Below are positions 47,401-57,065 of a DNA stretch of 64,000 nt, piece by piece; position 1 is the first letter of the stretch, and each line of letters opens with the position of its first letter. The notes beneath the pieces were generated by a model. It was not told where the DNA came from and searched no databases. It saw nothing but the letters and a program-made list of their open reading frames with translations. Origin of the DNA: Gnetum montanum (Eukaryota; Streptophyta; Gnetopsida; Gnetales; Gnetaceae); the NCBI GenBank assembly GCA_015680685.1, contig MNCI01022170.1, forward strand, positions 74,144 to 138,143. Reading direction: 5' to 3'. The translations under genes were made by a program, and so were the position numbers.

Positions 47401-47969
47401 GGATGAATTGGTGGGAAACTCTTCGGAAAATAACCCCCGAGAAATCATATATTTGCCATAATTCCGCGCAAAGATTGAAGAAACCAAGACAACCCACCAA
47501 AACTAAGAACAAACAGGACTATAAAACGGCATAACGGCAAAACACTTTTTTAAAAGAAATAGCACAAACCGATGAATCCATGATCATATCAAAGAAAGGA
47601 GCAAAACCCCTGCGAATTTCGATGCCTAAAAAAAACATGTCACGAAATCCTATAAGAACACAATGACCTAGAATTGTTGGAAGGAAGATCACGCAGAAGA
47701 AAGACCAAAAACGATAACAATAACAAGAGATTTTGGGCGGAGAAAGCAAATCACCTCCAGAAATCCTCGACGGTGTTGAACGTGTGAACTTTGCGGAGGG
47801 AGGAGCCCCAGGCGGCAGTCTTGGATTTGTTGGATTGATTGTCGAACCAGAAACTCCATGCATGCTCCAACGGATGTAACTGTATCTGGGCCGTAGGCAA
47901 AGAAGACTCATCTGCGGCCATTACAGGTTCTCCATTCTGGGCTGCCGCTGCTGTTTCTTCTTCAGCCAT
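41426..47969 (-). CDS. eIFiso4E: Translation initiation factor eIF(iso)4E-type, mRNA cap-binding, 5 exons
   Basis: Binds the m7G cap and eIF(iso)4G to start translation in the cytoplasm. In plants it is also a common potyvirus susceptibility factor. Minus-strand exons: 47969-47755, 46928-46757, 43519-43394, 41615-41550, 41473-41426. All introns are GT-AG and phases join cleanly into 208 aa, the usual size. The order is an Ala/Glu-rich N-terminus, [12 protein letters not shown] (eIF4G-facing), cap-stacking Trp54 (AAWGSS) and Trp100 (PKWED), [24 protein letters not shown], and C-terminal [12 protein letters not shown]. Cys105 and Cys145 match the plant-conserved pair. SSLRKV, VEDFW and [15 protein letters not shown] favour the iso form over eIF4E proper. 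The start is the first in-frame ATG (MAEEE). The upstream open frame lacks an ATG. Introns are 826, 3237, 1778 and 76 bp. Intron 3 holds an antisense LINE end. WEDLACA has Leu where Pro is usual. Confidence 0.93.
42345..43305 (+). mobile_element. LINE 3' fragment (RT tail, zf-RVT domain, poly-A) in intron 3, antisense to the gene
   Basis: The plus-strand translation gives [18 protein letters not shown] and WVQVMKAKY, the conserved block after the RT of plant L1 elements. After a stop the zinc-binding RVT domain follows, with [12 protein letters not shown] and [18 protein letters not shown] (C-x2-C-x8-H-x4-C). FLVAWQQHH and NVWTALPWL follow, and an A10 tract at about 43294-43305 marks the 3' end. 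The 5' end is truncated near 42345, as usual for LINE insertions. It is unrelated in register to the LINE at 7900-10703, which lacks this part. Confidence 0.85.
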
Positions 47970-48604
47970 TACTGTTTCTTCGCTCAAAGCCCTAAATCCT
48001 CCTCTGCTGCAACAAACTAAGAACAAGTATTGCTGCTTACAAATTGGTCTGGTGGTTGAATGCTTAAACCCCAACCAAAATTATGAGATGTAGAAGATTC
48101 TCGCACTCACAGAGAAGAAAAATGCTAGAAATCAATGTGTTTTGGATCTTTGTTTTGAGATTGTTTTTTTTTTTTTTTTTTTTAAACGTTGTTGGGGCCT
48201 TTATAACGATGCCCTGATGTCTGCCTCGTCGTAAGGGAAAAGTTCTCCCTATCTTTAACTGAAGAGGGTAAACCAGTAAACACTTTGTTACTAGCCCATG
48301 TCGTGTCAGACACTCACCCTTTTCGCCTTCATTACGTGGCAATTTTGGTTCATTTTATGAGCGTGAATAGATCCTACTTTTTCCCTGGCGTCTATGATCC
48401 AAAAATAATATTAATAATATAAAAAAAGTTTATAGTAAATCGAATGCTTGACATGGAACATAAAATACCATGAAAATGAAAAGTTTTTCGATTTTAAGAA
48501 TGTCTACAATAGTATAATTGATACTTTAAAAAAATTAAGAAAGGAAAATTCATTGTTAACAGGGAGGGTGGTGTACCAACATTTACATCACTTTCGACAT
48601 CTAA

Positions 48605-48790
48605 CAACGAGGTGTTAGCTTAGTGGAAAGACTCTTAATTTAAAAGCTCCAAGTCATGGGTTTAATTTTGGTGGGCAATACTAAATTATAAAGTTCTAAT
48701 TTTGGTGGGTTTAATTTTAGTGGGCAATACTAAGTTATAAAGTTCTAATTAGAGTATATATCTTGAGGTGTATTTATATTACAATGATTT
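48605..48790 (+). mobile_element. Possible tRNA-derived SINE relic
   Basis: TAGCTTAGTGG (48616-48626) fits the Pol III box A. GGTTTAATTTT (48659-48669) fits a decayed box B at normal spacing, with an anticodon-arm-like AAGACTCTTAATTTAAAAGC between. A 48-bp tandem duplication around GGGCAATACTAA follows (48672 and 48720). It could instead be a decayed tRNA gene. No poly(A) or target duplication was confirmed. Confidence 0.4.
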
Positions 48791-48831
48791 TGTGGTAGCA
48801 ATAGGAAGGTTTGACAAATACCAACTTGATG

Positions 48832-49003
48832 AAGTGGTTACTCTAATTATTAGTGGTTATTATTAGAGCAATTACTCTAGCAATTATTCTAATTATTAGA
48901 GTGGTTACTCTAGTGGTTACTCTAGCAGTTATTCTAATTATTAGAGCGGTTACTCTAGCAGTTACATTAATTATTACAACGATTACTCCCAAGTCTATAA
49001 ATA
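48832..49003 (+). promoter_or_regulatory. Variant LTR promoter: TTACTCTA/TTATTAGAG tandem array and TATA box
   Basis: About five imperfect units combining GTGGTTACTCTAG, CAGTTATTCTAATTATTAGAG and related blocks precede TATAAATA. Units contain inverted CTCTA/TAGAG pairs, so each can fold. The position is the same as the GATATC arrays in the other LTRs. Confidence 0.5.
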
Positions 49004-49130
49004 CAGCACCCAAGCACACAATTGGGGGAATGTTTTTTAGCAGTCAAGTAGGGAAACTCTTGTAGTTTGTCTATTCGAAAGTTAGAATATTTTCCAAGTG
49101 CCCATAGTAGGAGGTCTAAGTGTGAACGGA
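48832..49130 (+). repeat. Partial LTR with tandem-repeat promoter (variant U3)
   Basis: From about 49020 it matches R/U5 of the gypsy family: GGGAAACTCTTGTAGTTTG, GTTAGAATATTTTCCAAGTG, CCCATAGTAGGAG, GTGAACGGA. It ends where the LTR of element 4 begins at 49131. Upstream of its TATA box (TATAAATA, 48996-49003) there is no GATATC array. Instead there is an imperfect array of TTACTCTAGCAGTTATTCTA-type units from 48832 to 48985. Confidence 0.65.
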
Positions 49131-49977
49131 TGATGAGTGGCGAGATACCCCTACACTCAACCATATGAATACAAGTGTAGCACACACGATCCGGTCGAAC
49201 TCTGCAGACTAAGTGCCTACACGCCCCATGGAACACTTAGGGTTAATCATTCATTGTCTTCCTAGACTTACTTGTAGTTGTCACGGTGTATGGTTAAGTA
49301 AGTCTGAGGTATATGATTTTTATAGCTTTTTATGTTTTCTGTCTCCTATGCTAACAAGGTGAAGGGTTGAAAAACTAAGTACTAACTCTAATTAATGAAC
49401 TAAGTCTAAATTAACCTAGCATTAGCATCCGTTCCCACTTACCGTACACACCCTGAACCAATGCAACCGTGGTTACCAAACGCTAATCGTTGTTGGGATC
49501 ACCACATGTAACGCATGCGCTCGAAGTGGTCGTACTGAGGCACTTAACTAGGAGAGAAGAGTTGAGAAAGAAAGCAGTAAATAACAGATAATAAATAATA
49601 GTAAAGAAAATCCTAATTAGCCTATTCCATGTACTGCAAGGTTTATCCAAGAAGCTCGTCTTTATTGCCGTACACAAACTTGTGTTCAGGTACAATGTTT
49701 GCTTGAATAAAGATCCGTTCACTTTAAGACTCCTACTGCGGGCACATGGAAAATATTCTATCTTTGAAGTGATCAATCTGCCAGAGTTTCCCTATTGTCT
49801 AGCCTAGGATGAGGAAACAAGGGAGAGCCGCCTCTTATTTATAAATATGACGGCGCACCGCGATATCGTGTATGCAATATCGCAGGGGAAAACGCGATAT
49901 CGAGAGGGATGCAATATCGCGACGATCGCAATATCGCATACGTGATATCACGACCCATGCGATATCACGTCCTATCA
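49131..49977 (-). repeat. 3' LTR of element 4 (847 bp)
   Basis: On the minus strand it starts TGATAGGACGTGATATC and ends CACTCATCA. Seven GATATC/AATATC modules occupy 49858-49975, the densest array in the window. The TATA box is at 49836-49843 (reversed). It is slightly longer than the 5' LTR because of extra array modules. Confidence 0.85.
49836..49975 (-). promoter_or_regulatory. U3 promoter of element 4 3' LTR: seven-module GATATC array and TATA box
   Basis: Four GATATC and three AATATC cores lie within about 115 bp, joined by CGCAGGGGAAAACG- and GCATACGT-type spacers. TATAAATA on the minus strand is at 49843-49836. The 5' LTR has five modules (56208-56290) and its TATA box at 56194-56187. 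Confidence 0.6.
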
Positions 49978-52068
49978 TACCCCATGACTAAATAAAAACT
50001 CATCCTCGAATTCCTTACAATAATATTGGGAAGGTATGAGATTATTGACTCAATGGAACTAATGGGATGACATGTGAACAGATCATCATTACAAGACATA
50101 ACAAAACTGGTGCTCATGACAACAAGGGTGAACACCTTATTACATTGACATTAGGCCTCATTTGGCAGCTGAGAGAAAAGAGAAGAGAGAAGAAGTCTTG
50201 CTACTGCCAACGCCAAGATTGCGCCTTTTGTTGTCCATCCGTAAGCGCATCATCGATCTCATTCCTTGCAAAGCTGCTTCAGCACCGCTCCATTCCAAGT
50301 GCTCCCTCCAGATCTGGTCCGTTATTTGCATGATCGCCATCTGCACACACAACATAGGCTTATATTAGCAAGGGTAAATGAATTTCAATGCAGTTGATAC
50401 CTTGCTGCGGTGGAAGTCCATTAGCTAGGTTGTGGTATGGTTGATTTGGATCTAGAGATATATTAATGATGACTACTAAAGGTGTAGGGGTTAGGAGAAA
50501 ATTGAAAAAATTGGGCCCCGTACCCCCATGACTAATCGCGAACCTCTGGTAGTGAGGAAATGGAAAAAAAAAAGGATAAAAAGGATGGATAAAAAGAGAC
50601 AACGGTAACGTCGATAAAGTGGATGTCAAGATGGAAATGAACAAAACAAAATGGATTGCAAAATGTTAAGGGAAAGAATTTAACTAAGGCACCAAATGGA
50701 AATGTCAGTGGGTCCTCCCCAAAGCAGGCTCATGTCCTTAATGCCTTGACAAACCCACATTCAAAGAGTCCGTAGGCTCTGGAAATGTCCTTTGGAATAA
50801 GAGTTAAATTCTTAACCGTAAGAATTTACCTAAAAGAAAATGATGTATCTACCAAAATATACACTAATGATACAACCGACAATGAGGTGAACAGTGGAGA
50901 GAAGGATGGAGAGAGGAGAATGAAATGGAATCTCAAGAACAAGGTTGTGAACAGCCCCTTGTGTGTTGCATGACTAATGTGACTTGGCAAATCTCATTCC
51001 AACTCTAGCCTCAAACCAACCACATCCAGTGACTTTGCATCAATGCATTCAGCCAATCCACCCTCTTGAATAAAAAGAATGCATCTCCAAAGAGCTACCA
51101 CCATTCTGACGAAACGAATGAAGAGAGAATGGGAAGCAAGAAGGGCCTTAGTTAGAGAGAACAGTTTTATTTTTGTTCCATAACCAATGCTTGTAGCCCA
51201 AGAGATTATTTCATCTAAGGGGTGTGCTTTGAATTCTCACTTCTTCTTTTTTTCTTTTCTTCTTCTTTGTTTTGTTTATTATTATTATTATTATTATTTT
51301 GTTTTATGTTTTTATGCGTGAGAACCACACCATGCAAAGACTTCTTATTTTTATTGACTCAGCTTCCGATAATTGGGTAACATCGGAACAGCAAGCAAAC
51401 TCAAGAAGAAAACATCCAAGCACCCAAGAGAATGGCCAAAACGAATGCATCAAGTTCCCTTGAAGTCACACCCTTTTCAATCCTTGAGTCCTTCCTTAGT
51501 TTGAGAAGTACCCAGTCACCGATTCGTTAGAGTTCTTATTAAGAAATGGACTGTACATTTCCAAGCCAAGAGAGACCATAGAGTGTTGTGGATGGATGGA
51601 TGAAGTGGACTCATTGCCTGCCATATCAAAAGAAACATACCTTTGTATCAACATCGTAACTTATAGGTAAAAACCAAACATTAGCAATCAAATAAAAAAA
51701 TAGTTCATACCATCATGAAGAACACTTATTAGGTGACAAACTTACAGGATGGGTAAAACACACACAAACACACACAAAAAATGGAAAAGTATAATGATGT
51801 TGTAAAACAAAAACAAGAAAAGTTAAAGAAATTTGTAAAACAAAAATGTGCAAAACAAAAATGTGTAAGATAAAAACGTGTAAAACAAAAACTTGTAAAA
51901 TAAAAACGTGTAAGAAAAAATGTGTAAAACAAAAACCTGTAAAACAAAAACGTGTAAGACAGAAATGTGTAAAACAAAAACTAAAAAGAACTAAGGGCCT
52001 CCAATGATCAGCATAGGTGGCCATTTCCCCCATGACTAAATTGCAAGGGAGAGATCTGAAATAATGAA
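49978..52068 (-). other. Non-coding 3' region of element 4, with 16-bp minisatellite
   Basis: It is homologous to the 3' region of elements 2, 3 and 5. At about 51800-51985 a TTTTTGTTTTACAC(R)T unit repeats roughly ten times on the minus strand. This gives an apparent Phe/Cys/Thr-rich frame that is a by-product of the repeat. PPT-like CATGGGGG motifs occur at about 52027, 50525 and 49975. No gene is seen. Confidence 0.7.
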
Positions 52069-55000
52069 CGTCTGTTTGAATTCCGTAAAAGTGCACAACT
52101 TCTCCACACTGATGTTCTCAGATTAAGGGGTGGAAGTCAACGACACTCATGTTCCAATGTGTCTATGCCTTAGTTGTTAGCATGAGTTGTTTCCTTAGTT
52201 CGTTCAATGCATATTAGGTTGCTCTTTCTAGTAGCTATCAACCACAGGGTGTCTACTACTAGTGTGGTTGCTACATACAGGCACCTTTGGATTTGTGTTT
52301 CTTGGTCACACCGATTACATGGAAGAGATGCTGAACATTCTTCCATGCATCTCCCTCTGAGTCATTGTATGTGATGCACGGAACTTTCTTCTTCTCAATC
52401 TTTCCATAAATGTTTACCTTAGATATCTATAAGGAAAGATCGCAGATCCATAGGTACGCATATACTGTACTCAGCCATGGCCTTCCCATTATAATTGGGA
52501 AGCCCCCGTTGTTACTGTTAACTTCTATCACTAGGAAGTCAGTGGGGTATGACCACCCACACACAATGGTAATGATGTCCTCCACCAATCCCAAGGGAAT
52601 GGTGATGGACTGGTCAACCAGCTCCAGTTGAATGTTGCTCTTCTTAAGTTAGGGCAGGTTCCAAGCTTGATACATTTCTCATGAAATTAAGTTGACACTG
52701 AAACCTGAGTCAAGAAGAGCCTTATGTGGTTCATTCCGACGATTTGTAAATAGATTAGGGGACTCCTAGGGTCAGATAGCTTCCTAGGAAGGTGGCCTAC
52801 CTTGATCCAGTCGATTATGGTATGTGTTAACATAACCGTATGTGTACAGCTCTGTTGTTGGACTGAAGGGTGCTTCGAAGTTTTGGATGGTGGAGGAGTG
52901 TACATAGGCTCAACTGCTTGTTGTTGCGAAAGTTTGTCTAGGCTTTTGGTTTTGAAGAAAGGTATTCTCTTTTTACAGTTGTTAGAACCAGCAATAGGTT
53001 GAATATTTATAGCTCTCGCAGCGTTACGTTGCTGCGGTTGAGTGGGGAGTTCCCCTTGCATTGTTGGAGTAGGTTGTATGGGAACTACAGGTGGAAGAGG
53101 TGTGGATGGAGTTGGAGGATGGTGTATATGTGGGATGTTTCTTGAAGGAGAAGGAGTCCTCCTAAAGTACTCCCAAACTTGGTAGTAATGTTGGGGAGTT
53201 GTGTGACCCATAGAGTCACTTGGAGAAATCGGCTGCTGCACATAATAGTCATAAGGATCAGGTTGCCGGTAAGGGTACTATTGTGTTGGAAGTGGCATCC
53301 CCCATGACTGTGGGTATTGCCACTACTGATGTTGTCTGATGGGTTGTGGTGGAGTTCCACTTGGATAATACATTAATGGTTGGTGGAACTGCCTTGGGTT
53401 ACCTTGAGGATAAGGTAACCTTCGGGATGTTTGTTGTTGGTTAAGTCTTGGATTAAGTGCATACACCCCAGACTCCTGTAGATGTGAGATAATTGGACAA
53501 CATCCCTTAGGATGGTCATATTGGCAAATCTCACATTCACCGTCATTGTCTGTGTCAGAATCCACAACCTCATCGGAGATAGTAATTTTTCCCTTACCAT
53601 TGTTATGTGCATGGCCTACATCTCTCCACTTTTTCTTATCAGATTCACTACCTCATTCCTCCTTAGACTCCTCTACGATTTTCAAGACAGTTTCAAGTCT
53701 AGAGTCTAAGGAATCCCATAATTGATCCACCTTATCCGACACTTTGGTTGTTAGCTTTTGAAGCGGCAAGGTTTTTCTATTCACCAACTCTTTGAGTGGT
53801 GACTCATCCTCCTCATCATAAAATCTTACTCCCTTCTTTCAAAGGGAGGGATCGCGGTTGTATTCTTCTGCACTCTCTCTTTTTCGTAGCTCACCTTCTT
53901 CTTTTGCTACTTGTTCCAACAAGCGATGTACTTCATGGGCTCTAAGTTCTGATAGTCTCCCTTGGGCATAAGTCCCAAGGGTTCTTCTAGTTTCATGTTT
54001 TAGCCCATCCACGATGTGGCGAAGTTGATCCCGTTGAGCGTATCCATGGCTCGGGCAATGATGTAACAATGTGTAGTAGCGGCCCATGGCAGCATCCAAG
54101 GGTTCATGATTACCTTGCTTCCATCCTTGGATTTGCTTACGCAAATTAGACACTCTAGAGTACGTCTAATATTTATCATTGAAGAGTTCTAACATCGTAC
54201 TCCACTTCTTGATGGTTTCCGGCTCTAAGGACCAGTACCAACTCTCTGCTTCTTTAATGAGTGTCCTAGGAAACAACTTAAGTTTTTGCCACTTGTTTTC
54301 TATGTTCTGCAAGGCGTAGGCATCGTGGAATGCCTGTAAATGATGTTGCGGATCTGAGTTGTATCCCCTTCAAAGCATGGGATGTTATTCATATCTAAGC
54401 ATTTGATCCGACTGTCCTTTTGATGCCTTGTTGGAATTCTTACTACCTCCGTTATGTCGAGCATACTTCAGGTGGCAAGTAGGGGCTCGTCATGATCATC
54501 TCTTTCATGATACCTGTGATGTCTTCGTTGTTCCCTACTTTCCCTTCAGTCATGCCCTTGTCCTCTCTCTTGATTTTCCTGTCGAGGTCTCTCATTTTGT
54601 CTACCTCTATCCTCATAGTTATGCTCATGGTGGCTGCGCCCAGATGTGGAAGGAGAGGGTGAGTGGTGAGATGAAGGAGAAGAAGAAGGGAAACCATCAC
54701 CATGACGATGCTTCTTGCCTTCTCTTCGGCTACTACAGCCCCGATCGTGATGACGATCTAAGTGCCTATCCTTATCATGAGTTGTTATTTCCTTTGTGAA
54801 CAGTTAGCGTTCACGAGGGTCAGAACTAGTCTTATGTATCGTTGATCGTAGGTTCTGATACCCTATCTCCTCACCATCATTAGAAGGGGAAACATCATTT
54901 AATAGAGACCCCATTATAATGGGTTCATCATCTCCTATTTTGCTAAGGACATGCAGGCCTTTGCCCTTCAACAGGGTATGTTGGCTCTCCTACCGTGAGT

Positions 55001-55343
55001 CCCTGATACGTTGTGCTTATGTGGGATGATAATCCCTCATGTCAAAGTCTTCCGTAATGTATTCAGCATATAATTCTATCATGCTTATCTATGCCAAAGC
55101 ATTGAAGAGCATGTTAGGGATTGATCAATCTGGAGGTAACATGATGTTACCTTGCAAATATCTCCATCGCAGTTGTTTGTCTTGATGGAGGATAAAGGTA
55201 AAGTTTGGAATATACTCATCGAGATGAGTATAGACTATCCAATATTGTTGAGGACTTGGCTGATTTTGGTTATGTGTTTTTGATTGCCGATTGTTTCTTG
55301 TATTATCCCTAGGCGGTGAGTTTCTTTTATTAGAAGAAGACAT
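52068..55343 (-). pseudogene. gag-protease pseudogene of element 4
   Basis: ATG at 55343 (MSSSNKRNSPPRDNTR). N-terminal block: LDEYIPNFTFILHQDKQ and GNIMLPPD. A Ser/His/Arg-rich linker occupies about 54780-54550. The core at about 54440-53840 has LRKQIQGWKQGNHEPLDAAM and DQLRHIVDGLKHETRRTL. The Cys/His motif CEICQYDHPKGCC is complete at 53507-53545. A Pro/Gln-rich tail follows (53360-52950). The protease region (about 52720-52330) ends at the shared deletion junction. Stops are fewer than in elements 1-3, and open stretches reach 184 codons, so it is a relatively young copy. Confidence 0.83.
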
Positions 55344-55464
55344 TGTTATTGGTGTGCTAATTTACCATTATATAATTTTTCTTATTTGATTAACCCAAAG
55401 GTTTGTTTAGGCCCCCAATGATGTGAGTGATATCCTATGTTCTATTTAGCGCACAAACACTTAG

Positions 55465-55482
55465 TCCCTGGCAACAGCGCCA
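55465..55482 (-). promoter_or_regulatory. Primer binding site (tRNA-Asp type), element 4
   Basis: On the minus strand TGGCGCTGTTGCCAGGGA lies 1 nt after the 5' LTR. It matches the tRNA-Asp complement at 16 of 18 positions, the best in the window. Confidence 0.82.
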
Positions 55483-55483
55483 A

Positions 55484-56294
55484 TGATAAGTGGTGAGATA
55501 CCCCTACACTCAACCATACGAATACGAGCATAGCATGCGCGATTCGGTTGAACTTCGCAAACTAAGTGCCTACACGCCCCATGGAACACTTAGGGTTAAT
55601 CATTCGTTGTCTTCCCAGACTTACTTGTAGTTGTCACAGTGTATGGTTAAGTAAGTCGGAGGTATATGATTTTTATAGTTTTTATGTTTTTATCTCCTAT
55701 GCTAACAAGGTGAAGGGTTGAGAAACTAATTACTAACTTTAACTAATGAACTAAGTCTAAATTAACCTAGCATCAGCATCCGTTTCCACTTACCGTACAC
55801 ACCATGAACTGATGCAACTGTGGTTACCAAACGCTAATCATTGTTGGGATCACCACGTGTAACGCACGTGCTTGAAGTAGTCATACTGAGGCACTTAACT
55901 AGGAGAGAAGGGTTGAGAAAGAAAGCAGTAAATAACAGATAATAAATAACAGTAAAGAAAATCCTAATTAGCTTATTTTATGTATTGCAAGGTTTATCCA
56001 AGAAGCTCATCTTTATTGCCATACACAAACTTGTGTTCAAGTACAATGTTTGCTGGAATAAAGATCCGTTTACTTTAGGACTCCTACTGTGGGCACATGG
56101 AAAATATTCTATCTCTAGAGTGATCAATCTACTAGAGTTTCCCTATTGTCTAGCCTAGGATGAGGAAACAAGGGAGAGCTGCCTCTTATTTATAGATATG
56201 ACGATGCACTGCGATATCGCGTACGCGATATCATAGGGGAAGATGCAATATTGCGTACGCGATATCACCAGGGATGCGATATCACGTCCCATTA
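55484..56294 (-). repeat. 5' LTR of element 4 (811 bp)
   Basis: On the minus strand it ends CACTTATCA at 55484, next to the primer site, and starts TAATGGGACGTGATATC at 56294 (the TG start decayed to TA). TATA box reversed at 56187-56194. Five GATATC/AATATT modules lie at 56208-56290. Confidence 0.85.
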
Positions 56295-57065
56295 GAATGT
56301 AACTAACTTTACAGATTCCTTCCACTTAGGCATAGATATAACAATTCTTATAAAACTTGCAAATGATAGAAAATTTGAGGAACAAAATCAATTCACTTGA
56401 TGTAGACAAGGATAGATTAATCTATGAACAATGCTTATACTTTCCAAAAGAAATCCAATCAATTTTATAGCCTTTAACTTTCCAATTTGCCATCGGAATT
56501 TATGAAATGGTTAGTAAACGACTAGGAAATGGCTAGTTGGGATGTCTCATTTGAGCTTGGGACATCTCTCTAACAATAGCCCTCTTATAAGTGGGATGTC
56601 CCATAGCAAATTAGAATGTCTCACTTGGGACATCCCAGTAGCAATTGGGATGTCTAGCCTGCAGTTTCACTTTGAACTCTAGGACATTTCTCTAACATTT
56701 TACACATCTCTATAGATCTCAAAACACCTTCTTTTGGGTTCTAGACTTCATTTTCTAGTTGAGACTTTGTGTCATCTCAAATCAGCATCCCAACTCTTCT
56801 TGTATCATCCTAACTCTTGTTTTATCATCCCAGCTCTCATTTTATCATCCTAGCTCTTGTTTTGACAACTTAACTCTCATTGTCCCAATCTCATTAGAGT
56901 TCTTGATTTTGCTCTTTCTTGGTCTTGCAAGACCATGCAAACAAAGTTTCCAAATTATCCATTTTCTAAGGTTTTGACATACCAAAAGGTCAATAATCTC
57001 CCCCTTTTTGGTGATGTCCAAAACTTTAGAAAATGGGTTGGAATAATACCATAACATTATATAAT
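56295..57065 (-). mobile_element. Remnant of a copia-like LTR with polypurine tract and internal repeats
   Basis: On the minus strand CCAAAAAGGGGGAGAT (about 57013-56996) is followed by TATTGACC, which resembles the PPT/3'-LTR start of plant Ty1/copia elements (GGGGGAGATTGTTGA). The following LTR-like stretch contains about five copies of an ATCATCCTAGCTCTTGTTTT unit (56775-56875, plus-strand sense) and several TGGGATGTC / GACATCCCA inverted motifs (56537-56652). No coding part is present. Family assignment rests on the PPT motif only. Confidence 0.4.
56775..56880. repeat. Short tandem repeat, about 20-bp unit, about 5 copies
   Basis: Units read ATCCCAACTCTTCTTGT, ATCATCCTAACTCTTGTTTT, ATCATCCCAGCTCTCATTTT, ATCATCCTAGCTCTTGTTTT, then a decayed GACAACTTAACTCTCATTG. 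It lies inside the copia-like remnant. Confidence 0.75.

Larger units (their letters stand above)
49131..56294 (-). mobile_element. Element 4: Ty3/gypsy copy with both LTRs, all of RT/RNase H/integrase deleted
   Basis: Read on the minus strand: 5' LTR 56294-55484, primer site 55482-55465, gag from 55343, protease to about 52330, a deletion junction near 52070, the non-coding 3' region, the polypurine tract (AGTCATGGGG) and the 3' LTR 49977-49131. Flanking 5-mers are ACGGA and GAATG, so no target duplication is visible and a flank has probably been rearranged. The left flank is a partial LTR that the 3' LTR interrupts. Confidence 0.88.

Noticed and set aside
48072-48074. An upstream start extending eIF(iso)4E by 35 residues
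   Set aside because: The codon there is TTG, not ATG. The first in-frame ATG is at 47969 and gives the normal family N-terminus.
51713-52096. Phe/Cys/Thr-rich open frames (also 61352-61597 and 26912-27133) that look like membrane or envelope proteins
   Set aside because: They are produced by the TTTTTGTTTTACACAT minisatellite, vary in length with repeat number and share no transmembrane-protein design. Not an env gene.
52687-53241. 184-codon Pro/Gln-rich open frame
   Set aside because: It aligns with the gag C-terminus and protease start of the other gypsy copies and is not a separate gene.
49126-56299. Target-site duplication for element 4
   Set aside because: The flanking 5-mers ACGGA and GAATG differ, and the interrupted left LTR does not resume on the right, so no duplication can be claimed.
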